This document shows positions 33,858 to 47,712 of a DNA stretch of 64,000 nucleotides, in pieces. The position numbers were made by a program, and so were the translations under genes. The notes under the pieces are model-generated. The model saw only the letters and a program-made list of their open reading frames with translations, had not been told where the DNA came from and did no database searches. The stretch's first letter is position 1; each line of letters opens with the position of its first letter. The DNA is from Echinometra lucunter (Eukaryota; Echinodermata; Echinoidea; Camarodonta; Echinometridae): NCBI GenBank assembly GCA_029962745.1, contig CM057170.1:20869922-20933921 (forward strand). The letters run 5' to 3'.

Positions 33858-34210
33858 GAGGTGTCGTGGTCTAGCGGATACGTCACCGGATCCTTGATCT
33901 CGTGGTCTGAGTTCGAGTCGCGCCATGACACTAATGTCCTATGGCACGATATGAGTCTATATTTGCCACTCTCCACCCAGGTGTTAAGTGGTACCTGGTA
34001 GGATGCAAAAGTCATTGTTGTTTGTTGAGCATTGTGAGCATCTGCAAAAGATGCCAGGCTGGAATGCTCCCCTGGGAGTGGAGAAGGTGCATACATTGTG
34101 AGCGGGCAAGCCTGAATCCGATGACCAGGGATAATTTTTCTGTAAAGCTCTTAGAGACATCTGAGATGTATCAAGTGCTATATAAATCAAGAATATTATC
34201 ATTATTATTA
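33858..34210 (+). mobile_element. tRNA-derived SINE, near full length (~353 bp)
   Basis: GTGTCGT / ATGACAC acceptor-like pairing, GGTCTAGCGGATA A-box region and AGTTCGAGTCG B-box region make the head. The body has CACCCAGGTGTTAAGTGGTA + CCTGG and ends TAAAGCTCTTAGAGACATCT, TGCTATATAAAT and (ATT)n. Good reference copy for the fragments elsewhere. Confidence 0.85.
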
Positions 34211-35008
34211 CGACAATGTATTTTTTTGTGTCTCAAAGAACCTTTTTGCTATAAAAGATGAAAAAAGCAGTACAAAAGGACAGATAACACTATTTTCAAA
34301 TTCATATGCTTCATCTTAATTACCTACCAATAATAAGTACCATATTTTAGTCCTTACTCATAAATGAATTGTACTTCTGAAGGAACATTGTAGCATTGTG
34401 TTTTCACCAGGATGTAGCCGAATGCTATCCTGGGGTCTCCTTGGCAACATACCAATCAATTCCAAAACAGAAATCCCTTCACAATAAAACCAAATATAGA
34501 CTCTACATTCATAATTATACAAACTCCTTAATATCCCTATGCTCAGGCAATAACTAAAGATTCTGTCTGAGTGCTGACTTTACAAGTCAAAGTCTTGAAA
34601 ATGTGAAATTCAAATGAGCAAAAGGTGGCAGTGAATAGGTGAGGTATTATATGTGCCCGAAAAGACAGCCACAAGTGAATGCGTCTTTTCAAAGCATCTC
34701 ATGGCTAAATTAATGCATGTACGTCTGATTTTGCCATATTTTTCCCCATTTCCCTTCAGCCTGTGTTTCCAGCATGTTACTTAGGACAGACAAATTGAGC
34801 AAGGTATTGCCATCTTGTGATTAAATAAAAGCATTTTGACATTTCAATTGAATTTTCTTCAATCCATCTTATGTCCCTTCTCATTTGCGGGGAGGATCTC
34901 ACGATGAATACCCAATGCACACACAATAAAAAATACATTTTCGGATATACCCCGTTGCCATGGTAATGATTAAGGTTCGAGCGTCATCAGGATCTGAGAC
35001 AGAGAGAT

Positions 35009-35053
<45 letters not shown>

Positions 35054-35465
35054 AGATCATCCCCATCTCTATGACCGTCGGACACCAGTACTGCAGAAAA
35101 GGATGAGAAGCTACATCTCCGTTTTTCTGTGAAAGCTCCCAAAATAACAGATTTGTGGCGGAAAAAGTTCTGAGAAAGATAATATCCCTTTGGCTACAGC
35201 ATGGATTATGTTAATGATTTCACTGTGAGGGAAGTGCAGATGTTGAAGTCCAGTAGATATTGCTGCCAAAAGAAATCTGCATGGCATCACTCTGAAGTCT
35301 GCACTAATATTTTTCAATTCAAAATGCACTTAATATCATCTGAGACACTACACCACAACTGATATAATGTAATCGTATCAATATTTCATAAGTCTAATAT
35401 CATGTGTAACAAGAACATCTCTCTCATTAAATAGATATTGCAATGAAAACTTATAAAGTGTATTA
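34211..35465. other. Unassigned intronic sequence with a GA microsatellite
   Basis: A GA microsatellite occupies about 35000-35054. The remainder shows no recognised gene or repeat. Confidence 0.55.
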
Positions 35466-35637
35466 CACTCTAAAATTTTTTGACTTAAATCATGGACAAC
35501 TCCAAAATTTGACCCAAATCTTAATCTAACAGATTTAGAAATCAGTGTTACTGATTATAATACATGTATCTTAACCTAATTTTGGAGTTGTCCCCGACTT
35601 AAGATTAATTTCTAATCTAAGAAATTTGGGGTGTAGA
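35466..35637. mobile_element. Short inverted-repeat element (172 bp), copy 1
   Basis: CACTCTAAAATTTTTTGAC at the left and CTAAGAAATTTGGGGTGT at the right; inner GACAACTCCAAAATT / AATTTTGGAGTTGTC. Relatives at 39794-39970 and 51409-51586. Confidence 0.8.
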
Positions 35638-37879
35638 ATTTTAAAAAATCACAAATATGAAGAAATCATATATAATTAACTCTATTTACTGAATATATTT
35701 TAGCATGGTGATACTGATTATAGACAAGGACAAGGACTTTTGTTAGAATAATCAATGTTTCCCAAATACTTTAGAGACTGAAGATAAAAATTATCAGGAT
35801 TTATTTTGAGTTTTTGACAAAATATATAGGGTAAGAATTACCACTGAGTGTTAAGTTTTCAGGTTGGCACCAAGTATAGGTATTGGTCTAGGGTTGCAAT
35901 CACGAAATTGGCTCACTTAAGATTCTGACTGGATAGCATTTAATGCCTGTGCAAAGCGTTACAGAGCCCAGAGCCTTCAAGCTCACTGTCCATCTTGCCT
36001 TTCCCCGTCTACTCCTTACAAGTAGGGCTACGCCACTGCCCACTCATATTTCCTCCGGCAAATTTCCTTTCTCTTGGTCATGGATGATGATGATGGGGGG
36101 GGGGCTGGGTGGTGAAGTGATGAACAGGTTAATAGAGGGCTACTGGGTATTGGACCTGGAAGGGTTGCTATGGCAACCTACATCCCATCTCTGAAGCTAC
36201 GTCATTGGGAAAAGTAGTGTCCTGATGATTGATACTGAAGGCATGTCGTCACGGCAAACCAAACCAGGGATATTTGCCCTCAGCCGACCATAGTCTTTTC
36301 CAGTGGACCCTACCATATCTAAGCAAGTTATTGATCATCCTTTTCTGGGCTGCAAACTTTTGTTAATAGACCATTTTGGATTCAAAGCAACGGATGCTTC
36401 TTCGCTCATCCCGAGTCAAAATAGTTCAACTAGTTGTTTAACACATTTTAAAATTTGTTAAGGTAAGCAATATTTGTCTGAATGATCTGTCACTCAATCA
36501 TAAAAATCTCACATGAGCTTTAGAGATTCCATAATCTCAAAGATTTACAACATGCTCTTGCGACAACAGCGCAGCAATCGCTCTGCAATCTATCACAAAG
36601 CAAATTCCTTACTTCAAACCTTCAAACCTGGATTCTAACACAAAATAAATTCTTTACTTCAAATCTAGACAGAATGATAGACCAATACTTACCACTATCC
36701 ATACCCCTAACCCTAACTTAAAACTGAATTTCAACCCAAGCCCTGAAACTATAACATAAAGCTACTTCAGTCAAATAACAGTGGAAAAAAAAAACAGTTT
36801 CATTACCCTAAATGGCCAAGAATTGGTGCCAGTTAAGAGACAGTGTGTCTCAAGAACAGCCCTTCCATTTGGTCAAAGTAAGCCTACAAGCAAAAGCCAG
36901 AGGAGCCGACGTTGCTTCACCAATCTCAACAGAGTCTGAAACCTGCGACTGGCTTCCGACTTGTGCTCCATCCCGGCCTGTACCTCCACCAAATTGAGCA
37001 GTAAATAATACATTGATCAAGAAGGCCAAATAGTGAGATATTCATTGAGACTGGCTGGGGAATTGGACAACTCAAACAATGTTGGAGGATGGACAGGAAA
37101 TAATATTGGTTAGAAGCAGCAAAGATTCTCCTTGGAACTGGCCATTCAGGCTACGACAAAATGAGGTTTCACTGAAAATGGAATGAGTGGCAGTCTGTCA
37201 TTGCATTCCTATTTCATACAAGGAGGACATTAGAGTCTTTTATTACACAGATAACATACTCCTAAATGGCCTTTTAAAATTAATGGTGATGTCATATAAA
37301 ACCAATGGCATTTGCTTCCCTGTTCTCTCTCTTTCTCTCTTTCTCTTTCTTTCCCTCCCTTTCTCTTTCTTTCTTCTATCACTCTACTGTATCCTCTCCT
37401 TGTTTATCAAGCCCAGTGCAATGTAATTTACAGAAATCTAACTTTTATAGGACATCTTCATGTACTCCTGTATTTCATACATGACATTAATTGCTCCCAG
37501 TCTTTGTCAATTGAGAAACAAAAGGTTGTAAGGTCACATCTTTGCACAAGCCAACCAATTAACACCCAACACACGAGACATTCTTCAGGCATTCATGCTA
37601 TTTAATTCCCCTTCTACAGCACCAACAGTGCTTTTAGAGGCACAAGGCTCTTGAGTCCACATCATCAAGCTGGCTTACTGCCATTCTTCCGCTAAGATCA
37701 CAACACATAAACAATCCACCTATCATCAACGAAGGCATGAACACATATGTGAAATGTCATATGTAGCGTATGTGGGTTAGATAAATAGCAAGCTACCTTT
37801 ATATCCCATCAACAGCGCAGGGAATAAATAGAAGGAGCAGGCAGAATTTTAAAGGAACAATGTAAAATCTAAAAGCCCT
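35638..37879. other. Unassigned intronic sequence
   Basis: A small CT patch at 37327-37375 and CCCTAACCCTAA-like words near 36708. No supported exon or element. Confidence 0.5.
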
Positions 37880-37903
37880 CCCCCCCCCCCCCCCCCCCCC
37901 CCC
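37880..37903. repeat. C homopolymer, 24 bases
   Basis: Uninterrupted run of C. Confidence 0.95.
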
Positions 37904-38487
37904 GAACCCATTACCAGCGGACATCAGTCTGGCAATTCTAAGAGGGATTTAAAACATACTCCATCTATTCCTCCAACTAAACGCTAGGTAAACATTGAAC
38001 ATTGTGTATGATATGTAAACTGTACAATCTACAATCTCTACTCAAATAAATGACCTGGCAATGACATTATTTACTACTTTGTAATGAGGCACTCTAGCTA
38101 GAATTACTATCATTATTATTGCATTATCAGACTTTGCTAAACGAAAGGAAAGTTGCACTAAGGAAAAAAAATCTACATAGTTCACTGCTTAGATAAACAC
38201 AATGAAATTGTTTCAAGGAAAATGATTACCTTTTAATGGAAAAAAGGGGTACAAACTGTACTTACTTTTTATTACCTATTGTTTCTATGATTGCTTAGAA
38301 AATGTATCCAGAGTAAACTTACCATATATTTCTGGAGACATACAAGTTTGAAGTTTCAGAGGCTGTTTAAATTTGAATCTATGCTGTCCCATGACACTAT
38401 GCCTTCCTATAACATTTACAGTATTTGTACAGTGGACAGATACATGTACACGTAGGTGCAGGACTGACATTTGATCGAAACCCACAC

Positions 38488-38649
38488 CTGGGTGCCGTTG
38501 CATAAAACTTGCTATTATAGTAACTTTGCTATTATAGTAAATTTTCATGGGATACTCTATTTTGATTGGCTGTTGAGCAACGTTACCATGGTAGTTACCA
38601 TTGATAGCAAAGTTACTATTATAGTAAGTTTTATGCAACGGGCCCCTGG
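38488..38649. mobile_element. MITE-like inverted-repeat element (162 bp), copy 2
   Basis: GTTGCATAAAACTTGCTATT and AGTAAGTTTTATGCAAC are inverted ends with repeated CTATTATAGTAA blocks. The core ACCATGGTAGTTACC is shared in reverse with 8770-8929. Confidence 0.85.
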
Positions 38650-39452
38650 AGTTTTTACAAGAATGCACCAAGAAGAATCATGATTAGGCTGCAGCCCCTT
38701 TTCTTTATATAGAGCATACTTTTGTGTAACCTTCTTATTTCATCCACCCATTACAGAAATACATAATACATGAATTTTTTCTCTTTGCAACATACATACC
38801 AAAGGAATACATGAAATGTAAGAGGAATCTATATATGGATTTTTCTGACAACAGACACTCCAAAGGAATGCATACATCCATATTTCCAACCTTCCCAATC
38901 ACCTTCAGGCCACTCTGAAAGCAGCGCTTCTTGACTGAAATTGATTTAATGTTCTTATCTGCGTCATCAAAAACTATAACCCTAAATCAATGCACATGCA
39001 GGAAAGGTAACTCGCCTCATCCTAAATCACCAATGGCTGGCCAAACCTTAAATCAGGGATTTCTTTTGATGGAAGACAGCTACAGATGGAAACTATATTG
39101 AAAACTGAAGGCACGTCAATTCAGTAAAGATAATTCCAAAGTACATGTGCTATATACGGCAGTTCAAAGAAAATACCAATGCTGAATATATCAAAATAAT
39201 ATTCATAATTTCTATAAGTGAACGGTATATGAGGAAATGTTTCTTTTTGGTATCTCCATGTAACTGTTTATGGAATAATTCTGCATTATTAAATGACTGA
39301 ACAAAAAAATTTGATCTGTTGAATTTCATACTGCTATCTAGCAAAGATGTGAAAACACTGTTTGTAGACACTATGGATTCCATAAACTGTTCAACACATG
39401 AAATATTAGTTACATATATTTTAGAAAAAAACATAACACTATGAATGTCTTA
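38650..39452. other. Unassigned intronic sequence
   Basis: No recognised gene or repeat. Confidence 0.5.
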
Positions 39453-39758
39453 AGTGAGGTTTTCACGCGGCGAACGATTCGTGAAAGATGCGAATGTCAA
39501 AAAAAATGGCGAAGTCCAACATTCGCATTTCATGCTCCAAAAGTTCGCCAAACATGCACGGGGTTAGGAAACATCGCCAATTGTTCGTTTTTAATTTGGC
39601 AGAATTTCAAAAAAATTTGCGATTTTTTGCGAACAGTTCCCGCATCCCTCGAACAATAACTGACAACGCTTCTGAACCTCCGCCCAAGTTTGGCGAATTT
39701 TCGAAGCATACAATTTTTTCGATATTCGCAACTTACGTGTTCCCGTGAAAACAGCACT
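39453..39758. mobile_element. MITE-like element (306 bp), copy 2
   Basis: Same family as 26392-26691, aligned end to end. TTA at 39450-39452 and 39759-39761 is a clean 3 bp target duplication. AGTGAGGTTTTCACG and CGTGAAAACAGCACT are the ends. Confidence 0.88.
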
Positions 39759-39793
39759 TTACTCTAGACCTTGATGTTGAGGATGTTACCAAA

Positions 39794-39970
39794 CACTCTA
39801 AATTTCTCAGATTTGAATCAGGGGCAATTCCAAATTCAATTCAAAATCATAATCTATTAAAAATTTAGAAATCAAGCTTACTGCTTATAATTTTTTTTTA
39901 AGTTTAATTTTGAATTTATCTCTAATAACAAGTGACTTAGATTAGTTTTTCATCTAAGAAATTGACAGTG
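39794..39970. mobile_element. Short inverted-repeat element (177 bp), copy 2
   Basis: CACTCTAAATTTCTCAGA at the left, CTAAGAAATTGACAGTG at the right, and a body parallel to 35466-35637 (AAATTTAGAAATCAAGCTTA, CTGCTTATAAT). Confidence 0.75.
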
Positions 39971-41500
39971 AAGGGTGAAAATTTCGAAAAATACTCCTCT
40001 TTAAAGTTTTGACCAGTCTTTGACAGTCTGACTATATAATGATAAAAAATAATCCAATATTGGTACATCTTGTAAATTGTTAACAGTGAAAGAGTTTACT
40101 TACTCTAGATTAGTAATTGTCCTTTGTTCCATTAAAAAGTGCCTTCCACCAAGCACAAAACCTGATACATACATATAAAAGTGACCCTGACATCAAAGAA
40201 TGTGCTACCCCAGCCTACACCTCTAAATGGTGACTTTAAACTAATGTATAAATGACACCCTTCTAACGTGTGTAGATTCATTGATGTTCTTAATAGATAC
40301 CAGGGGGGCAAATTATACCCCCTCCTGAGTACCAAAAGTGCAATCATTCAAACCTAATGACACAGTTCTCCAAGAGGCCATACAGACACCAGATGACTCT
40401 ATTGAAATACTGTCAGCTTTAAGCATTAAAGGATCTCTTAAATGCTTTAACAATGAGTTAACACTGAATTAACATACATTTGTTTAACTGATCGTTAAGT
40501 TAACTCTTAGATAAAGATGCATGTGTACTATGCACTGGTGTACTAGTTCCATGACTATAAAAAAATGATAGAATTGTTTTTGTTTTTGTTTTCAAATTGT
40601 TTAATTTCAGATCATAAGATTTAAAGTAGATGCTATATTTTTATTCAAATAACATGTGTCTCATGTGTATGCTCCTTTCTTCATCAAGTATATTACTTAT
40701 CTTATCCCATCAAACAATCAAAGACAAGAAATTTACATTTCCTCTAGTCAATGTTGCATTCATAAATATCATAAAGAGTGTTTTGGGCACCATAAAGTCA
40801 TCTTAATTGAGTGAGCATCATAAAATAGTAGGGAAATCATTCACATCAAGCTCTGCTCCATGATGTATCTGTGTATACCCTTTCCTCTACACGATCATTT
40901 CATCAAAGTTAAATCGGCGAATCCGTGCACATGCACAGAAATATGCGTTTAAGAAAACGTTTTTACGAACCGTCGAATCGTGTTTGAATGGCGAGTGCTT
41001 CCTTATTCTGTATCTGTATACATGGTAATATAGACCATTTTAAAATTAAAGTTTTCTTTAAATATATCAATACATGAAATAATGCAAAGAAAGCAAATTG
41101 CAATATTTGAGAACACCTAAATATATATAAATGCATTTTCCTGCAATTCACATTTCTGCACACCATGCACGGATTTGCCAGTTCGTCTAAACAACAATTT
41201 GGTACTTCGTAAGATATTCCCATCTGTAATATTTCCCCTTGTATGAACGGGCTATGCAACTGCATGCACTTTCTACGGGCCACAGATACGCACCATGCAC
41301 CTGGCATTCATGTTACAGGTTCTTCGGTTACACAGTACTAGACAGCATGGTTACATGACACTGAAGACATTAGCACAGTCAAATGTCAATGTGGTGGATG
41401 TTGACTCGCAGCCTTGCTTACTTGCCAAACTCATCTTCTCATCTCTTTTGCTCACTCACCATCTCTCCTTTGCTCTCCTCTTGGCATTATGTTATTACTA
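39971..41500. other. Unassigned intronic sequence
   Basis: AT-rich, no exon with a family match and no repeat family recognised. Confidence 0.5.
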
Positions 41501-41529
41501 CACCTCTGCTTACTTTCAAACTCATTTAT

Positions 41530-41900
41530 CCTGCTCCCTCTCTCTCTTTTTCGATTACTCTCCTTCTTTCTTTTGCCATCCTTTGCTTCATATGTACCCT
41601 TGCTCACTTTCCAGCTATTTTTCCCTTTGATCTTGCTTTCTCTCCATCTCTTTTCTGCTCTCCTTGATTTGTACTGATAGAGCATCTTGGCTAAATCTCC
41701 CCCCTTATATCTATTCTCCCTTGTGCTCTCTCTCTCTCACTCTCTCTCTCTCTCTCTTTCCCTTTCTTTACTGCTCTCCTTTGCTTCATAAATACAAAGT
41801 ACCCTTGCTAACTCCCCTACCCTACATTTGTTTTCCCTTGTTATTTCCATCTCTGTCTCTCTGTCTCTCTCTATCTCTCTTTTTTTATTTTTCTTTGCTG
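41530..41900. repeat. CT-rich simple repeat region
   Basis: Patches of CTCTCT mixed with less regular pyrimidine-rich sequence. Several overlapping Ser/Leu/Pro frames are artefacts. Confidence 0.8.
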
Positions 41901-42084
41901 ATGAAAGTCTACTGTTAATGACTATATTAAAGCTTGTCTCAACCTTTTGCGGCCTAAAATCTGACACTACAAGAATCTAGAAATATATCATAGTATAAGA
42001 TAACTTCCTACCAAATGATAAAGCCGAAAGATGGGTGTTAATCAGTATTCTTCTTATTGAATTTATAAGTTAAATTTTCGTTAT

Positions 42085-42534
42085 ATGAAAAATAGTTCAG
42101 AAGATTCGAAATTTAAGTGGGCCGCTAGAATAGCTCCCTCTGCTGAAAGACAGCGCACAACAAAACAACACGTAAGCGCCACTATATGTATGGTATGTGT
42201 CATGAATAAAAAATCAGAAGATTCAAAATTTTATTGGACTGTCAGAATAGCTCCCTCTGCTGAAAGACAGCGTACAAAAACGGTTCACGTAAGCGCCACT
42301 ATATGTATGGTACGTGTGGTGGCTGCTGAGCTGATCCAACTTGCTTATTTAAGATTGGTAGCCAGATTTTCATTTTATATTAATAACTTAACATATGACC
42401 ATAAGATTAAATACACACTATCAGAAGGGCATATCCTTTTTCTCATGCAAAGTTGTATGGATTTTCGTAGATTTTGCAAAAAGGTTGAGATTACTTATAA
42501 AGAGGAAGATTTCACACTTGAAGGAGACTTTTAA
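42085..42534 (+). other. Unrecognised 149-codon open frame with an internal duplication
   Basis: This is the longest frames-open stretch outside simple repeats apart from one near 45.1 kb. Its first half contains two ~122 bp direct repeats (about 42095-42200 and 42218-42320) with predicted RIAPSAERQRT and HVSATICMV in both. Two differences in the repeats are silent, several are not. An AATAAA lies about 30 bp after the stop (near 42563). I recognise no domain, and no intron signal or promoter supports expression. It may be a repeat remnant. Confidence 0.25.
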
Positions 42535-42589
42535 GAGTTGAAGTTCTGCCAGCAACTTTTCAAATAAAATCTCAATTTTCACTTTCACT

Positions 42590-45095
42590 CAATGCATCCC
42601 GGATTACAGAAACACGATAACCAAAATAATATCATATCACATAGAGTGTCCTTGCTCATTCACAGAACCTCACTATCATGGGTATTGTCTCTTCAAGGCC
42701 AAAATAGCATGTCACTAATGGACTTGAATTTTGCATTATTTGCTGTGTTAAAAACCCTAGAGTCGATCTTATTTTTATCAATTTGATTTCAATGATTAGC
42801 TTAAATTTGGTTGGATATGATTGATTTGGGTTGATACGATTTGATAAGATTCATCCAATATAATACATGAAAACAAACAGCGGCTAAGAAACGCTTAAAG
42901 GAAAACGTGTATGATGACAGAAATACCCACAGAAAGCTCCCTAAAATCAAAATAACATTTTGTAACATTCACAAAACCTAATTTTGTTCCAAACGAACGA
43001 GAAGGACTCGTAACACTTCACATTCAATGATACATGTCCCCACTTTCAGCATGTGCCGTTCATATTTTGTAAAAAATTTTGGCTCATCTGATCGATGACG
43101 CTACACATTCTCCCAATAAGGCCAATATCCCAGTAAAAACAAACAACCCACTGAGCCGCCGCTGTTTTTTTCCAGCTATGGTTTCATCTGCCATGACAAG
43201 TATCAGCTTTTATTCTATTAGGGCAGGTTCCTAAATTGGTCAGCGTTAAGCACGACTCGCTGCGACTTAGTCCAAGAGAAGGAGAGGGAAGAAAAAATGA
43301 TACACTGTCATAAAAGCGGCACAATGACATTTTGGGCCTACTCACGTTAAGTGGGCTACATCTTTTCTTGTATACATAAACACATAGATGTACATGTATG
43401 ACGATCATGGCAGAGATGCAAAGCACAAGGGTAGGTCCAGGATTATGTCACAGGGGAGGGGGCACTATTCAAAAAAGTGCAAAATTAGGGGAATTTTTTC
43501 TCAAGGTATGCCAACTACTTTTAAAATAGAAAACAGGGTGTTCCACCCTCTCCCTCTCCCTTCCTCTCCCCCCCCCCCCCCATCTGCCACTGGTGGAGCA
43601 ATAAATTTGGAAGTGAGGGCAGCAGTTTTGAAGAGAATTCATGAACTGTCACTTTCAAGTTAAGGAACTTGTTTATATATCACCTACTCTGTTCTGCCTT
43701 AAAAGGCCAATGGCCTATGCAGTTCCCTTCCACATTTTTAATTTTACTGTCATGCATTGTTTTTTTTATACATGTATATGTTTGTCATTGTTTCGTTTTG
43801 AATGGAATGTTTTGAATGGAATGTGGAAAATAAACTTTCAAACTTATCATTGTACAGACCTTGTGACCTCTGTATTACAGGCAGGTGGTCAATGGAGTAG
43901 GTTTTGACAGCATCCAATTGGCTCCATCATCAAAAGCAACATGTATTTTATCATTCTTTAAGCTCAGCTCTGGATGCAGGTGGTCATCCAAATGCATTTT
44001 GCATGTATTGATACGGCTCTGTCACAGAAGATGACATGCTTTTTGTAATCTTTAAACTGGGAAGGGAATGGTCCATCAGCGAACAGACAATGACAGACGA
44101 CTTCTTTGCCCTCGTAAATCAATGTAACTGCTGGTTCCTGTCAGACATCATGCATCATGCAGTTGGTCTTTTCCATCTAGTATTTATTATAAAGTGATTC
44201 TGTGAAAATAACCACACTAAATTTGTACACTTTTGGTCTATACCCTTTCACAAAGTAGCAACTAGTTCCTTAGCAAACAAAGCATAATATGTACTGCTTC
44301 CCACCAGCTAATCATTTCACAGGCAAAGAGCATATGACTATGACCCAAAATGTAAAGTTTATCTTAAATTTTGGGGTGAATGTGCCATAACCATCTTATC
44401 TCACATCCATTTCAAAAAGCATGCTTACAGTAAATTAAACATCTCCCATATTAAAGTTGAATCATTTTATGTAGCTTTCGTATCAGCTACGACTCGTCTC
44501 TCAAGTCAGTACAGATTAATGTGAAAGGTAACTGTACATTGCACATCTATCCTTCTGATTTCAATAACACAGAGCAATTATTATCTGTCATAACATTGCC
44601 CAGAATCAAGTACCTTTGTGAAGTCTAATTATTGTTTCATGGATCGATATCATTGATATGTTACGGACCTACCTTTCGTTGTAGTTGTATTGACTACATA
44701 TATAGTGACCTAATATCAAATTGATAGATTGGAATTGGAATATATAATATAATTCTACAGAAATGTTGGATACATGTTGGATAATCATAGTTTTTACAGA
44801 AAGCATCTGTCCCTAATCTCTGATGTGTACATTCGACAATTGTCCGCTGAGAGACAGAATGATAAATCTGTGTTCAAGTATGAAATAACTCCCTTTTTGC
44901 TCCTAACAAAGGAATTGTGAAGTTTGAGCAAACACAATGTTGTGCAGCGGAACAAAAGCTGTATTCATAGCTATTAGCAAGAAAAAGGGATTTTATACTG
45001 TTGCAGAGCAAAAGGTGATTTCTAAATGCCCAAGCTCAAAAAACAGAATGCAGTATTTTGCAGTATTGTGCAGCAAAGCAAAACTAGTTTAAGAC
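42590..45095. other. Unassigned intronic sequence
   Basis: A C homopolymer near 43568-43581 and a possible retrotransposon 3' end at about 43690-43850 (AAAATAAACTTTCAAAC). No supported gene. Confidence 0.45.
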
Positions 45096-45590
45096 TTGGC
45101 TTTCCTACAATGTTGCAATATCTTTCAATTTAAGTTTCATTATGTCGTTAATTTAGAAATAATTCTACGTATATTAGCACTATTTATTACGATTCTACAT
45201 GATGTCATAAACACAATGTCAGGGATATTGATATCCTCAAAGTCTTCTGATTTCATTAAATCAAATACTATAACATGTGAAGACTTTAATAAAAATTCTC
45301 CACTGCAGTATAGTCCGAACAACACACTACAATTCACTGGCAAATCATTGCTAGAAATACAACTCCATTTGGTCTCTGCGTGTCTTGTCTTTGGTCGGTG
45401 GGTTGCGGCGAAGCAGCGAGGCGACAGAATCGATGGGTTCCTTGTTAGTGAGGGAAACAGCGATTCACGAGGAATCCAATTTAACTGGAACCTTTCATTT
45501 CATTTAAAGAGAAGGTCAACTTCTGCATGGTGCAATGTGAAAATACCTTGTGAATTTTCATTACTTTTAGAACAGCTCAGAAGAATGTAA

Positions 45591-46268
45591 TGGGAGTAAT
45601 ATCCACTGATAAGGATTGCTTTCAAAACAATCCAAAGCTATCATATTCAAAATATGGCAAAAAATAGCTCAATCTATAATGTTTGGAGTAAACAGCAATG
45701 TACATGTGTGTACACTCCAAAGTACCCTTTTCTTGTTTATGTACAGGATGTGACTATCAGCAAAATAGAGTCTGTATTTTCCTCTCATTTTTAGAATTAC
45801 AAAACATTGGTGTATACCACTTCTTACATACCCCATGATTTACAGATTTACATGTATACTTCCCGCTTGCTTCAAGACACTTCCTTTCACAGGAGAAAAG
45901 CATGATCAGAACACAATTTTATCTTTAACCTTGGTCTTCCATCTACCAAACTAATCAATTTACCAATCCGCAATGCCAGTAATAATCTAAAATGGGTCAG
46001 CTTGAAAATCCCTTCGATCTGTCCCCTTTGCCACATTTTTTTCCCCTTTTCTTCCTTTTCAAGGTCTTTTTTTACCAACACAATGCATCTAGGGCAGCCA
46101 CATGTCCATTTGATATTCAATTCAAACTGCAATGAATATTACAAAACTGGCATTTTGAAATCAATTTTTCAAAACCAAGAGTTAATTTGCAATGATCAAT
46201 ATCAATTATAACAAAAAATTTCTCCTTTCACTTTCTGCTCTTTCTCATTCTCTCTCTCTCTCTCTCTC

Positions 46269-46308
<40 letters not shown>

Positions 46309-47220
46309 GAAAGAATTTTGCCACAATGGGCCATTTATGATCACTTTGCTTATTAATTTGCCACCACTGTGCTTCATCAATTAATACTTTTCAGAAAAGT
46401 AATCAAGCATGACTTGTAATCATATACACCATCAGAAATACTTGCAGAGTTCAAGCGAAACCAAGCGCTTGACTGTGCTACAAAATATATTGCCATTGGT
46501 CTCTGGTATGTTTAGCCACGGAAATACTGCTTGCTCCTCTCAAGGGAAGTCAATGTAGACTTGAAACTGAATTTGAACTTTTACCCAGGTACACCATATG
46601 AGAAATGGACTATCAAAACATATCCATAATAAATAAGTCTCATTAACAACATCTTATTTAACTCCCTAAATTTTTAAAACACTTTCCCCCCTTTTTCGAT
46701 ATTACACGATCAGGTTTCTATGCAAAAACACACACAACCCCCCCCCCCCCCCCCAAAAAAAAACACACAGTGTGCCTCACTCTATCCTTTACTGTATTTC
46801 ATCCCTATTAGAGATTAAAAGAATTACTGTAAAAGATACAGCAACCTATTGAATGTATTATTCTTTCAGTTGTGCCTCATAAAGGTCTTTTAAATTTTTT
46901 CTATTTTCTCTTAATATTTTGTCACTTATGGAAAAAGAAACTTCTTGATACACTGTACATGTAAATACCTAATATTTTCAGGATTTCTACAATACTTTCA
47001 TTTAGTCATCTCAGGAAGCAATTGAAATATTGAAAGAAATATGGCTGCTTCCTCCCCACTTCCTATCTACAGGAAATAATCTTACATGGCATCCACTAAT
47101 GGGATTGACATAGAGATATCCATGTAAATATTACTGTCTTTACACTAACACCAGCAATGTAATGACTGTTTGGTCAGTAACACGAAAGTAAGCAAGTGGG
47201 ACTTGTACATACACTTAGGC
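45591..47220. other. Unassigned intronic sequence with CT repeat and C17-A9 run
   Basis: CT microsatellite at 46248-46304 and a C run followed by A9 at about 46738-46763. Nothing else recognised. Confidence 0.5.
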
Positions 47221-47712
47221 TTAAAGCATTGGCTAACTTTGTGAGCAGCTGACTTTAAAAATTCTCAAACTAAGATGAAGCATGTGTATGAATACTTGTA
47301 TTTGTACTCAAAACCCCTGAAACCAACCATAATTCGGAATGAAAAACTTTAAGTTAGATGCAAACCACGATTTTATTAGTTTTCTCTCGAGAGACAATAA
47401 ACTAAGAGGACCATTTGCACAAATTAAAAAATACTGTTACGTGCCTTCCGCCGTGTGATACGCCAATACACACAGTATGGTCCGTTGAGCCATGCGTGCA
47501 TGCGCACTCCTTATGTCTATTCTGTGCACCCGACCATCGTATATTTTTGAAACATTAGTTCACATTTTTTATATTTAAAAATACTTCCTGTGGATATCAT
47601 ACTCTGAAACTTTCAGACTGGTATTTTTACACTATAACCCTTATGTTTATCCCATTTTCAAGTAACAACATGAGATTTTTTAAAATCATAACAATGTTAA
47701 CCACTGTCTTTA
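47221..47712 (+). mobile_element. TTAAAGGCATTGGCTAAC element, copy 2
   Basis: TTAAAGCATTGGCTAAC to GTTAACCACTGTCTTTAA, with a body parallel to copies 1 and 3 but more diverged. It lacks the 186 bp companion sequence found before the other two. Confidence 0.88.

Noticed and set aside
36705..36725. CCCTAACCCTAA telomere-like words (also near 9480)
   Set aside because: Only two or three degenerate units; no telomeric array.
45096..45590. 164-codon open frame
   Set aside because: No family match, no supporting splice or regulatory signals, and a composition typical of AT-rich non-coding DNA in its first half. Too weak to list as a gene.
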